Part shown: positions 28,086 through 37,633 of the stretch, piece after piece | Layout: each line of letters opens with the position of its first letter | Numbering within the stretch: the stretch's first letter is position 1 | Origin: Acanthamoeba sp. SK_2022b | Taxonomy: Eukaryota > Discosea > Longamoebia > Acanthamoebidae | Assembly (NCBI GenBank): GCA_027943245.1 | Contig: JANDJZ010000405.1 | Location: forward strand, 1-37,633 | Direction: 5' to 3' | Length of the DNA stretch: 37,633 nucleotides | The notes under the pieces: model-generated | The model's input: only the letters and a program-made list of their open reading frames with translations | Databases searched by the model: none | Told to the model about the DNA's origin: nothing | Translations under genes and position numbers: made by a program

Positions 28086-29038
28086 ATGGCTCACGTTGCG
28101 TCGAAGAGGGTTTCGCTTGACGAGATATGGCCTGATCTCGAGGATGGCATCACGTCGCTTGTCACCAACCTCAATGCTGGTTTCCCCAGGAAGAGATGGA
28201 TGGAGCTCTACTCGTACGTTTTTCGATTCGCATCATGCGCACTCGATGCGCTTTAGTGTCACTTGTGTAAGCATGCATGGCGATCACGTGTGAGGGGGTG
28301 AGGGTCTTGGAGCTTGATCGATCTGTCTAATCGCACTAACCATGGTGCACCTGATCTTCTGCAGAAATGTGTACAACTACTGTACCACTTCGCGGCCTGC
28401 TCCTGGCCGAAAGCCTGGTGGCATCTCTGGCGCCAATTTTGTGGGCGAAGAGCTGTACACTCGGCTGAGCGAATTTTTGAAGAATCACATGAAGAAGCTG
28501 TGCAAACAAGCCGAGGGCAAGATGGACGACGATCTGCTCATGTACTACAGCAAGGAATGGGAGCGATTCACCACTGCCATGAAGTACATCAACAACATCT
28601 TCGACTACCTGGTTCGTCTACCCCCTCGTGGCCCTATCTTGCACGCCCTTCCCCCCCACTACTGTCTTCTGATTTTTGTTCGCGCGCATTTAGAACCGGC
28701 ACTGGATCAAGAGGGAAGCTGATGATGGCAAGAAGGAGGTCTATGATATTTACACGGTACGCGTGCACGGCTAGCCATTTCTTTGCATGCAGCGCCTTGA
28801 GCCATCCACTCCGCCGAACTGTGTAAGTGACGGTTCTCTCTCTCTCTCTCTCTCTGTGCTATTGGGCGTATGCAGCTCTCGCTTGTCATCTGGCGCGACC
28901 ACATGTTCCATGCGCAGAAGAGCAGGCTCATCAACTCCCTGCTCGGCCTCATTGAGAAGGAGAGGAACGGCGAGCAGATCAACACTCACTTGCTGGGAAC
29001 CGTCATCCAGGGCTACGGTTCGTCACGCAACCTCCTGA

Positions 29039-29099
<61 letters not shown>

Positions 29100-29106
29100 A
29101 CACAAT

Positions 29107-29145
<39 letters not shown>

Positions 29146-29162
29146 ACACAATGCACACACAC

Positions 29163-29224
<62 letters not shown>

Positions 29225-31036
29225 CACAAACGCACAACAAAGCGAACACGTGCTTGAGCGCTCATACTTGACCATGTCATAACAGTCAAGCTCGGCCTGA
29301 ACAAAGAGAAGCCCAAGGAGAACACACTCGAGATCTACCGCCAGTTCTTCGAGGACGACTTCATCACGGCCACCGAGGTCTACTACACGGCCGAGTCGAC
29401 CCACTTCATCGCCACCAACAGCGTGGCCGAGTACATGAAGAAGGTCGAGACCCGTCTCGACGAGGAGACCAGGAGGGTGCAGCAGTACCTCAACCCCACC
29501 ACGGAGACCGAGCTCATCCAGAAGTGCGATCGCGTGCTCATCGAGAAGCATCTCGACACCATCCGCTCCGACTTCCAGAACATGCTTTCCAACGACAAGA
29601 TCGACGGTATGCCTCTCTCCCTCCCCCCTGCCGTTCCACGCATTCCGCGCATAACTCACTCCTTTTTGTGTACGTGTCGCAGACTTGACGCGCATCTACA
29701 AGCTGCTGTCGCGCATCAATCGAGCGCTCGACCCGCTCAAGACCACGTTCGAGAAGCACGTGAGCCAGGTAGGCAAGCAGGCCATCCAGCAGGTGATGAA
29801 GACCGCGATCAAGGACCCGCAGCAGTACGTGGAGACCATCCTCAAGGTCTACAAGCAGTACAACGCCCTCGTCGTAGGGTCGTTCCGCAACGACCCGGGC
29901 TTCGTGGCCTCGCTCGACAAGGCCTGCCGCAGCTTCATCAACGAGAACGCCGTGTGCAAGCTCGCCAAGTCGGCCTCCAAGTCGCCTGAGCTGCTCGCCA
30001 GGTTCGTCGACTCGCTCCTCAAGAAGAGCGCCAAGAACCCCGAGGAGCAGGAGATGGAGCAGCTCTTGACCGACGTCGTACGTGCTTCTCTCTCTCTCTC
30101 TCCCTCCCCCCCTCTCTCCCTCCCTCCCACCATCCAGTCTTACTGCGAGTCGTGTCGATGCTTGATCGAGCGTATTGACTCACCCTACACATCACAACAA
30201 AACGCAAACTCGCGCATACAGATGACGGTGTTCAAGTACATCGAGGACAAGGACGTGTTCCAGACCTTCTACTCCAAGAACTTGGCCAAGCGTCTCATCC
30301 ACGGCACGTCGGCCTCGGAGGACCTCGAGGGCACCATGATCGGTAAACTCAAGGTACGTCCATCGCTCTGCGGCCTGCCTCGTCCATGTCGAGTCAATGG
30401 GCGTGTGCGTGTGGAGTCAACCGACTGACAACTCTCTCTCTCTCTCTCTCTATCTTGGTCCACTCCAGTCTGCCTGCGGTTACGAGTACACCTCCAAGCT
30501 GCAGCGTATGTTCACGGACATGTCGACGAGCAGGGACCTTCTCGAGCGGTTCAAGAACTCCCTCGAGGATACCAGCCAGACCTCCGCGGTCGGACGTACG
30601 TGCAGCTCTCCCAAGCCACCGCCGCCGCCGCCTCACGTGTTTGACAAGTATGGGAAGGCTGACCATTTCATTTCGTTTCATGCGCGGGGCAGTCGACTTC
30701 AACGTGTTGGTGCTGGCCACCGGCTCTTGGCCGCTGCAGCCGCCCTCGACCAACTTCACGATCCCCAAGGACCTGGTGGCGTGCGAGCAGCTGTTCGTCA
30801 AGTTCTACCAGCAGCAGCACTCGGGCAGGAAGCTCAACTGGCTGCACCAGCTGTCCAAGGGCGAGCTGAGGGCCCGCTACGGCAAGAAGTACTCGTTCGT
30901 CACCTCGACCTACCAGATGGGCATCCTCCTCCAGTTCAACTCCAACGAGTCCATGACCACCGACGATCTCCAGATCGCCACACAGCTCACCCAGAGCACC
31001 CTCGTCAACACTCTCGCGGTACCTCTTCTTGACACA

Positions 31037-31091
<55 letters not shown>

Positions 31092-31634
31092 ACATCACAT
31101 GTCGGTGAGACTGACATGGCGTCGATCGATCGACAGACTCTGGTGAAGACGAAGGTGGTGAAGATGGATCCGGCGCCTCCTCCGGAAGAGGAGGTGCCCA
31201 AGATCGAAAAGGACGCCGTCTTCACGATCAACGAGAACTTCAGGAGCAAGAAGCAGAAGGTGAACATCAACATCCCCATGAGGAGAGAAAAGGAGGAGGA
31301 GAACGAGGAAACGCACAAGGCCGTCGAAGAGGATCGTAAGCTGCAGATCCAGGTAATAATAATTACTTCTTATTTATTTGTTTATTTATTTGTTATTTGA
31401 TAATTAATTAATTAATTATGTTGTTTGTGTTGTGTGCAGGCTGCCATCGTGCGTATCATGAAGATGCGCAAGCGCTCGCAGCACGGTGCGCTGATGTCGG
31501 AGGTGATCGCACAGCTGCAGACGAGGTTCAAGCCCCGCGTGGCGGTCATCAAGAAGTGCATCGACATCCTCATCGAAAAGGAGTATCTCGAACGCGTCGA
31601 AGGTCAGAAGGATATGTACAGCTACGTCGCGTAA
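28086..31634 (+). CDS. CUL1: Cullin-1 (SCF ubiquitin-ligase scaffold)
   Basis: Scaffold of SKP1-CUL1-F-box E3 ligases: the N-terminus binds SKP1/F-box proteins, the C-terminus binds RBX1 and is neddylated. It starts [20 protein letters not shown] after the leader intron. Cullin repeats run through [54 protein letters not shown] and [18 protein letters not shown]. Next come the cullin-homology domain ([60 protein letters not shown]) and the winged-helix C-terminus. The neddylation region is [20 protein letters not shown], with the acceptor Lys in VRIMKMRK. It ends [18 protein letters not shown]. About 13 exons; every motif of a working cullin is present. CUL1 rather than CUL2-5 is favoured by the N-terminus and overall match. 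Confidence 0.95.
29039..29228. repeat. (AC)n microsatellite in CUL1 intron
   Basis: About 190 bases of interrupted AC repeat (breaks such as CCACACAATGC and ACAACAC) between the exon ending IQGY and VKLGLNKEK. Here AC, not GT, is on the sense strand. Confidence 0.98.
31040..31090. repeat. (AC)n microsatellite in CUL1 intron
   Basis: Second AC tract on the CUL1 sense strand, between the exon ending STLVNTLA and [11 protein letters not shown]. Confidence 0.97.
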
Positions 31635-31950
31635 GCAAGTGCTCCCCCCGCAAAGAACAACAAAGCTTTTATGGAGAGAGCAAGCGTGTGAGTATGTGTG
31701 GGGGACTGTAGCCACATTGCTCTTTTCTTTTTCTTCTTTCTCTTGTCAAGAGACACCTACAAAACCACTACAACAAGAAGCCTCCACTTGGTGTTCACGC
31801 TTTTTGAAAGCAGAGTCTTCTTTTGTTGCGCGGGAAGACCCTCCGCCTCTCGCTCCTCTCACCACAGTCTCCTCACCAAAGGGCCAAACCGCCGGTCAGA
31901 GAGGCCTGTTGGCGGTCCTCGTGGTATGCTTCTTATTCTTCACTTGTGTT
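31635..31950. other. CUL1 3' flank / upstream of small gene
   Basis: No ATG-initiated coding frame was found. Just before 31951 an open, ATG-less stretch translates to a hydrophobic signal-like sequence (GLLAVLVVCFLFFTCV) in frame with the next gene. An upstream start exon is therefore possible but not located. Confidence 0.4.
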
Positions 31951-32400
31951 ATGGCCCTGGAGGCTCCACCCGGTTGCCAGAGGTCGGTAGACGTCAGCGG
32001 GGCTTGGGTGGTCAACGAGTGCGACGGCTCCAAGAGCAAAGCCGTCGTGTCGCAAGTGGGCGACGTCATTAACGTCGCCTGGGGAGGAGGTGGCATGTTC
32101 AACGCCACCCTCTTCCATGGCGCTGGCTCTGGGCTTGGTGCGCTCGTCGGCGACCGTTGGGTACGTCTTGAGCCTTGTGTGGCCCAGTGTGGGTCTGTCT
32201 CACACCTATCTTTGGGCGTTTACAGACTCCCGTGTTGGTCAACGTGATCAGCGATGACAGCATGAGCGTGGTCTACTTGCCCTATGCCATTGGTGAGTAC
32301 CCGGGCTGGTTCGCGCTGTTTACCGCTCGTAGTGCACAGCGATGCGAGGCTCATCTGGATCTCAGCCCCAGAATACAATAAACTCCCCATCGTTAACTGA
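31951..32400 (+). CDS. Small orphan protein, beta-rich, possibly secreted
   Basis: Exons 31951-32160, 32226-32292 and 32333-32400 join in phase to 114 aa (MALEAPPGCQRSVDVSGAWV ... PEYNKLPIVN). Introns are 65 and 40 nt with GT-AG borders. The sequence alternates hydrophobic and polar residues (GDVINVAWGGGGMFNATL; PVLVNVISDDSMSVVYLPYA; ARLIWISAPEY), suggesting a small beta-sandwich or barrel. The GAW near the N-terminus recalls small lipocalin-like folds, without proof. The in-frame hydrophobic stretch upstream could be a signal peptide if an unseen start exon exists. Convergent with the F-box/barstar gene, 61 bp away. Confidence 0.5.
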
Positions 32401-32461
32401 TGTGGAGGTGACGCTTCAAGAGCGTGAGTGGGTTTGGTAGAGGGCCTGGTAGTCGTGCTCA

Positions 32462-33570
32462 TCACGTCCATAGCCCAAAGGGCACGTCAGCAGCCACAGG
32501 TGGGGCTTCTGGGGTGAACCACAGGACGAGCCTCGTTGGCCCACGGGGCTCTTCCTCCAGCTCCTGAAGGAGGCGAGAGGGTAAGGATTGGCTATCGGCA
32601 AGCGCGAGCGGCTCCAGGGGAGCTACCATGATGTCGCAGAAGATATCGAGGACCACTTCCCAACGCGTATCACCATCGGTGACGACATCGACCGTGATAT
32701 TGGACAGCGCCACTGTTTGTAGTCCTCATTGGACTGCATGTGAGCCAGCCAGCCAGCCACTTGAGGCGGAGGGAGCAGGGGAGAGCGTTTGGCGAACCGG
32801 TCAGCGCGCTGCATTGGCTCATAAGATCGTCGAGGCATTCATCGAGGGCGTCCAGGTTGTGGCCGTAGTAGTCGGGGAAGCCGAGCCCCTGCTTGAGGCT
32901 GGCGTGGAACTGCTGCTTCACCGACTCGCCGCCCACCTCTGTCGGCTTGGCGACGCTGGCCAGGTCGCACACGCGAAGCTCGCCGCGGTGCTTCACCTCG
33001 TCGAGCACGAACCGCGCCTTGTGCTCCTCGCGCAACAGCAACACGGAGTTGCGCGAGATGGCCTCTCGCAGGTGTGCCTGCGCGACGAGGCATCGACGAT
33101 GAGCAAGTGGACGACGGCCAAGTCCTTTCGTCACTACCCTGGCGCGTACGGACCATGAGCCGGTAGCACTGGACCCAGTCGACCTCGGTCGGTGGCGTGC
33201 CGGCGGGCACGGGCAGGTAGGGCAGTTGGTCGTCATCGTCGCGTCTGTGCTTCCTGCCCGCAGCAGCTGGAAGAAATATCTATTTATTTTCTATTTATTT
33301 AATATATTAAAAATATTAAAAATAGAAAAAAAATACAATAATAAAGCGAAATAGTAGATTCGCCATTTGATTAATTACCTGAAATGGATTAATTAGGGAT
33401 AAAAGATGAAACGAGAAGGTTAACACACCATAGCGGAGGCAGAGCTGCCGCCAGAGGGAGGGGCGGAGGGCAAGGGTGTGCCAGCTGCGGCAGACAAGGG
33501 CACAGACACAGAGCAGGTCTCGCACTGAAAGGAACTCAAACACGACTGCCACCACCTCCGGCACCTCCAT
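32462..33570 (-). CDS. F-box protein with C-terminal barstar-like domain
   Basis: Exons 33570-33429, 33266-33154, 33077-32798 and 32712-32462 close in phase to 261 aa. Residues 1-47 form an F-box (VVAVVFEFLSVRDLLCVCAL, CRSWHTLALRPSLWRQLCLR) whose typical continuation DWVQCYRLM is on exon 2. F-boxes bind SKP1 and bring targets to cullin-1. Residues about 86-130 are a helical linker region (LREAISRNSVLLLREEHKAR). Residues about 140-245 look like barstar. The hallmark GFPDYYGHNLDALDECLDDL (151-170) matches the barstar pattern G-(F/L)-P-D-(Y/W)-(Y/F)-G-x-N-x-D-A-L-x-(D/E)-C-L-x-D-L. Later strands are present (ITVDVVTDGDTRWEVVLDIF; GPTRLVLWF). Barstar is the bacterial inhibitor of barnase-type ribonucleases. 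The neighbouring cullin-1 gene makes an SCF role natural; the target is unknown. Codon use looks like the neighbours. Confidence 0.8.
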
Positions 33571-33883
33571 CTTGCTCTCTTCGCAGCGAAAACCAAACTG
33601 GACTGTGGTATTTGTGTATCACCAAACTGGCCAGAAAGACCGACAGCAGACGGCCTGCACCCACAGTCCTCATCGACGACATTAGGTGGTTGGGTGGTGG
33701 GCCACGTCAGCATATATTTGGGGAGAAGGCTTCGAGTTTTGATTGACATTTGGCTGATGGTCTCCCAAGCAACCACTCCTTTTTCGGTCATCCCGAGTAA
33801 CAAGCCAATGAAGGCTTGCACACTAGAGCAAAGCGCAGAGCGACAGGCACAAGAGAAGCAGAAGACCGACCTCTAGAACGAAG
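33571..33883. other. Divergent promoter spacer (F-box/barstar and DAP1-like)
   Basis: 313 bp between two divergent ATGs. A TATATTTGG element at 33712-33720 could serve the rightward DAP1-like gene. Nothing else was recognised. Confidence 0.45.
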
Positions 33884-34345
33884 ATGGGCGACACCGAGGT
33901 GAACCTACCCAAGCACCAAAAGGCAACCGTAGTGGGAGGGATGAGGGTGGGCCAGGACAAGTCGCACCACTCCTCGAGCGACCACCAGTCCGCCGCCCGA
34001 TCCATTGTCGCCACCTGTACGCCTTGCTCTTGTCCTCCCTCGTGTTATGTCTCTAGACATCTTAGAGCTCTACTTGCCTTCATCTTCTTGAGCGAGTAGC
34101 GGCAAGAGTCGCTACTTCAGATCTCACACTACATGGTGCTTGCGTGAACAGCGCTGAACGCTGCGCCCGACATGGAGCTGAGCCCGACACAAGAGAAGGA
34201 GGAGAAGCTGGCCCGCCTGAGCGAGTCGCCCAAGAAGGAGAAGACGTGGCACCTCGCGCATGGCCAGCCCACCCGAGAGAAGCCCCACAACAAGCAGGCC
34301 GCCACCCACAACCCCGTCATCCACCAGCCCACGAGGGGCGTGTAG
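33884..34345 (+). CDS. DAP1: DAP1-like small autophagy regulator
   Basis: Exons 33884-34016 and 34152-34345 give 108 aa, close to human DAP1 (102). The family hallmarks are at both ends: an N-terminal KATVVGGMRVGQDKS (human has KAGGMRIVQK) and the C-terminal HNKQAATHNPVIHQPTRGV (human ends in an HIQQPRK-type motif). The middle is hydrophilic, Ser/Lys/Glu-rich and probably disordered (ELSPTQEKEEKLARLSESPK), with SP sites. Human DAP1 is a phosphoprotein that restrains autophagy downstream of mTOR. That role here is by homology only. Confidence 0.75.
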
Positions 34346-34444
34346 AGAGAGCAAAGGGGGGAGGGGGAGCAACCACGGCTATTGTCACCGTGTAGAAGAA
34401 GAGTTGCTGATAAACAAGAGTTGTATGTACACGACGAGACCCTT

Positions 34445-34867
34445 CTAGAGGGTCTTCTTCTGTGGCTTCTTGGTGGAAGATGTGGAGGCGGAGGAGGTGC
34501 CAGCGGCCACGGAAACGAGAGAAGGCTGGCGGCGAGGGAGGTAGGTGCCGCGAGCACGAGAGTCAAGACGGTTGTGGGTAGGATCTCGCCACAGGATCTC
34601 ACGCACCCAGCTCCACTTGTGAATCCAAAGCCTATACGCGACTACCCACCCTGCAGTATGGTTAAGCAAGGTCAGTCATCAACAGCCCTTAGCGAGTTGC
34701 CGAATTACAACTTGGGGGGGGGGTATACCAGCAATTATTGGCAGAAGGGTGAGGAGGGAGCAGTAGAGGAACGTAAACAGAAGCCTAACGACGCCAAGCA
34801 CGCCTAGCCCATAGTCCGCGATAATTTCCACAACATCTCCCTCAACAATTTGCTCTTCATCCATCAT
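34445..34867 (-). CDS. Small unrecognised membrane protein
   Basis: Exons 34867-34729 and 34650-34445 join in phase to 114 aa. It starts acidic (MMDEEQIVEGDVVEIIADYG). A long hydrophobic stretch spans the junction (LGVVRLLFTFLYCSLLTLLP, IIAGGWVVAYRLWI), enough for one long or two short membrane helices. An aromatic/basic segment (HKWSWVREILWRDP) and a Ser/Thr/Lys-rich tail ending KKPQKKTL follow. No family was recognised. Divergent from the BRCT gene with a 172-bp shared promoter. Confidence 0.5.
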
Positions 34868-34904
34868 TGTTTGCTCTTCGCGTTTCCGCGGTAAATATTG
34901 ATAT

Positions 34905-34910
34905 TATAAA
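34905..34910 (+). promoter_or_regulatory. TATA-like element before BRCT gene
   Basis: TATAAA followed by an A-rich run, 130 nt upstream of ATG 35040, in the divergent spacer. Confidence 0.4.
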
Positions 34911-35039
34911 AAAAGAAAACCAGGTGTTGATTAGAGGAATTCCCAGTTTTCATTCGGTTTTCGTTATTGGCAGAAGTTGGACAGGGCAGGAGAAAGCTGG
35001 CGGCAGAGGAGAAGATTGGGGTTGGAAGGGAGAGGAGTC

Positions 35040-35969
35040 ATGTCAGTGTTCGCGGGGGTGAAGTTCTTCCTCTCCAAACGGCTGCCAACGGATGAACAGC
35101 GCACATTGCGCAAGATAATCACAGACCAAGGCGGGCAGATCGTCGAGCAGCCCGGTGATTCCAAATGTTTCCACGTTCTGCCTCTCTTCACACAGCCTGA
35201 GGCTGAGGTGCCTCCCTCCCTCGTGGAGTCGTAGCGGGACATCTCCATTTATTTACCCTCCTCAATAAATAATCATCATCTCATTTTTGTAGGCCGAGCT
35301 GCACCAGTACCACAAAGAGCTACTTCCCATCATCGGTACGCCACCCACGCCTGCCCTGCTACCTCAACTTGGGCTTGCACGCTGTCAGAGCTCCCCTTCT
35401 TATTTGGAGTGCTCTCTGTCCCGCGGTGGCCAGGCCCGCCATGCGTGGTGGAAGCCGCGGAGAGGCGCTACCAGCTGCCCGACCGGGACGCGGTGCGACG
35501 GCGGCCCCTCTACTCGCGCTTCTTGCTCGGCGCAGTCGTGTGCAGCACGGGCATCACCACGGACGCTCGGGTTCGTCGCTGACGTCTCTCTCTCTCTCTC
35601 TCACTTTGTGCAAGTGGCGGGACCGGTTGGCTTGGCTCACACACGCAGCTGCTGTGCGTGTGCCACAGGGCGCGCTCATCGAGCGAGTCCTGTACATGGG
35701 CGGCCAGTGGCACATGGACTTCACCAACACCGTCACGCACATGCTCGCCTACGCGCCGGGCTCGGAGAAGTACACGGTCGCCGTCCAGCGCGGCCGTCCG
35801 GCCCTGGTGCACCCCACCTGGGTCACGGAGTGCTGGAGGCAGCAGGCGCTGCTCCCCATCGACCAGTTCCCCGTCCCGCCCTTCGCCGGGCTTACGCTGA
35901 CCGTCACCGGCTTCCCTCACGGTGCCCACTCCCCCCCCCCCCGAAGCGTTCGCCGTGAGTGCGTGTTCC

Positions 35970-36036
<67 letters not shown>

Positions 36037-36602
36037 CGTGTGCGCTCACACCGTTGCTGTCGGCCTTGCAGAGGAGCGCGAGAAGATGAAGCGGCTGTGC
36101 GTGGAGCACGGCGGCCACTACTCGAGCGATCTCAACAAGGGCTGCACGCACCTCATCGTCGAGGTACTGCCCTCCCTGCCAGCGCCGCTGCGCCCCGCGA
36201 GCCAAGCCGTTCACGCCCTCACGCCCACCGCCCTCTCTCTCCCCCTCCCCCCGCGCTCGGGTCACTAGCGGCCGGGGTCGAGGAAGCACCAGTACGCCAT
36301 GCTGTGGGGGACCGTCAAGGTCGTGCACCCGAGGTGGCTCTACGAGAGCGTGGAGAAGCGAGGTACGCGCCTTTTCGTTCGACTCGCTGGTCGGCCTCTT
36401 TGTGCGATCAAGCGCGCCAACTCTCTCTCTCTCTCTCCCTCCTCTCCCTCTCTCCCGTTGCCATGCGCCTAGCGTGCCTGGACGAAAAGAACTTCCCCGT
36501 GGTGCCCGTGCCCGAGTCCCAGAGCCAGGGCTCGGCCAACGACGGCCTCTTCTCCAGCGGCACCGTCGATTCAGAGTCGCAGGTTTGCACCTTTTGTGCG
36601 CA

Positions 36603-36671
<69 letters not shown>

Positions 36672-37633
36672 TCTGGTCGATGACGAGCGCTCTCACACGC
36701 CGGAGGGTTCCCAAAGCCTTCACAGAAGAGCGGGCACGATGAGCGAGACGACCGAGGCGGCGGCGGCGGTGGCGGCCTGAAGCGCTCGCGCTCGCCTTCG
36801 AACGCCGGCGCAGTGGCGCGCTCGGCCACGGAGGGCGAGAGAAAGCGGAGCAGGCGGACGGAGCCGCGGGAAGCGGCGGCCAGGCGGCAGGACAGATTCG
36901 GCGGCGGCGATGAGGAGGAGGTGAAGAGCTCGCAGCAGCCAGCGACGGCCAGGAGGCAGCGCCAACCTCGCGGAGAGAGGGTCTCTGGCGTCACGCAAGG
37001 TGCGGCGCCGTTGTGCGTGTTATTGGTTGGTTGGTTGGTTGGCCTGAGCGGTTGGCCAATCCGAATTCAGACACGCCGTACACGCTGTGCTCGCGGGACA
37101 CGATGGCCAGCGACGGCGTGCTCCACGTGGCCGGGTTCCCGGGCATGCTGGACCCGGACGTGCTGCTCCCCACGCTCCCGCCGCTGTGCTACTCCCCCTT
37201 CGAGGGCCCCTCCCTGTTCAAAGGGATCAGCTTCCTGTGCAAGGGCTTCGACTCGGCCAAAGAGGTGCTCCTCGCAATGGCTGTCTGTGGCCACTCTCTC
37301 CTCCCCCCTCCCCCTCTTCTCACAGTGATCGTGCCCCCCCCCATCTTCCCCGTTCGACGGGATGCGCAGCGAAGCGAGATCAAGAAGCTGCTGGAAGACC
37401 ACGAGGGCACGGTCCTCTTCGACAACCCCACCGGGGCGTCGACGATGCCGCCCGCGGCGGGCACATGTACTGCCTCCTTCTCTCCCTCCTCTCCCCCCTC
37501 CCCTCTCTCGCTGGTCGTGCGTGGGCTACAAACGATGAATGAATGACGCGCGATTCGATGGCAGATGTGCTCTACGAGCTGGCTGCCCACGGCACGCCCG
37601 GGGTGTCCAACCAATCGCTGGCCGCCGTCGAGG
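35040..37633 (+). CDS. Multi-BRCT genome-maintenance protein (TopBP1/Rad4-like), 3' end missing
   Basis: Phosphopeptide-binding BRCT repeats that scaffold replication and DNA-damage signalling. It starts at ATG 35040 (MSVFAGVKFFLSKRLPTDEQ), a BRCT0-like unit (LRKIITDQGGQIVEQPGDSK). BRCT1 follows: GAVVCSTGITTDARGALIER, VTHMLAYAPGSEKYTVAVQR, ALVHPTWVTECWRQQ. BRCT2 follows: FAGLTLTVTGFPHEEREKMK, LCVEHGGHYSSDLNKGCTHL, TVKVVHPRWLYESVEKR. The 0-1-2 order with a short linker resembles TopBP1. A long basic, disordered linker has an apparent nuclear signal (GERKRSRRTEPREAAARRQ). Another BRCT begins at about 37215 (LFKGISFLCKGFDSAKE, IKKLLEDHEGTVLFDNPTG), and its spacing recalls the C-terminal pair of 53BP1/Crb2-type proteins. 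The gene leaves the window at 37633. All joins I checked keep phase. The exact orthologue is undecided. Confidence 0.85.
35970..36033 (+). repeat. (TG)n microsatellite in BRCT-gene intron
   Basis: About 31 TG units on the sense strand between TVTGFPH and EEREKMK, about 38 nt before the TTGCAG acceptor. Confidence 0.97.
36605..36672 (+). repeat. Compound (TG)n(TGCG)n microsatellite
   Basis: TG tract followed by nine or so GCGT units on the sense strand, in the intron after SSGTVDSESQ. Confidence 0.95.

Noticed and set aside
29003..29695. 230-aa leftward frame antisense to CUL1
   Set aside because: It overlaps well-supported CUL1 exons and the AC microsatellite. It is a high-GC shadow frame.
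32462..33570. Bacterial contamination or an unprocessed prophage-like insertion as source of the barstar domain
   Set aside because: The gene has three GT-AG introns, an F-box and neighbour-like composition, so it is a resident eukaryotic gene. Ancient transfer of the domain remains possible.
35510..36994. 494-aa leftward frame antisense to the BRCT gene
   Set aside because: Its length comes from GC bias and repeat tracts. The plus strand carries clear BRCT motifs with consistent splice phases.

Overview
This window is nuclear DNA of a GC-rich, intron-dense eukaryote. Genes sit on both strands a few hundred bases apart or less. Most introns are 40-250 nt, and many carry long (GT)n, (CT)n or (GCGT)n tracts. 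Gene content (NDR kinase, NDUFAF6, MCM5, PARP6/8-like enzyme, EMC10-like protein, LAMMER kinase, CUL1, DAP1) together with this genome style suggests a free-living amoebozoan, most like Acanthamoeba. That placement is inferred from style and was not tested by a search.

Layout, left to right. 1-1724 (-): start of an IQ-motif (calmodulin-binding) protein that runs off the left edge. 2285-4849 (-): complete NDR/LATS kinase in 14 exons. 5156-7215 (+): NDUFAF6-type mitochondrial complex I assembly factor. 7374-9575 (+): unrecognised membrane protein. 9865-13610 (-): MCM5 helicase subunit with two E2F-type sites upstream. 13815-17976 (-): PARP6/8-like ADP-ribosyltransferase with an RWD/UBC-like N-terminus and a UBA domain. 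18247-19452 (+): EMC10-like ER protein. 20308-21261 (+): intronless paired-CxxC coiled-coil protein behind a CACGTG-rich, TATA-containing promoter. 21584-23137 (-): unrecognised Pro/Thr-rich protein. 23347-27535 (+): LAMMER/CLK splicing kinase. 28086-31634 (+): cullin-1. 31951-32400 (+): small orphan beta-rich protein. 32462-33570 (-): F-box protein carrying a barstar-like domain. 33884-34345 (+): DAP1-like autophagy regulator. 34445-34867 (-): small membrane protein. 35040 to the right edge (+): multi-BRCT genome-maintenance protein.

Themes: DNA replication and repair (MCM5, BRCT protein), ubiquitin pathway (CUL1, an F-box protein 0.8 kb from it, UBA-PARP), kinase signalling and splicing (NDR, LAMMER), organelle biogenesis (NDUFAF6, EMC10). 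The most unusual items are the F-box/barstar fusion next to the cullin-1 gene, an MCM5 reading that lacks exactly the Walker A P-loop at an exon junction, a PARP6/8-like enzyme with UBA and RWD-like modules, an RS-rich insert inside the LAMMER catalytic domain, and two introns that only resolve with GC-AG borders.

Exon borders were assigned by eye from GT/GC...AG signals, reading phase and family alignment. Where I give an exon list, lengths and phases were checked by hand. Other borders are approximate.
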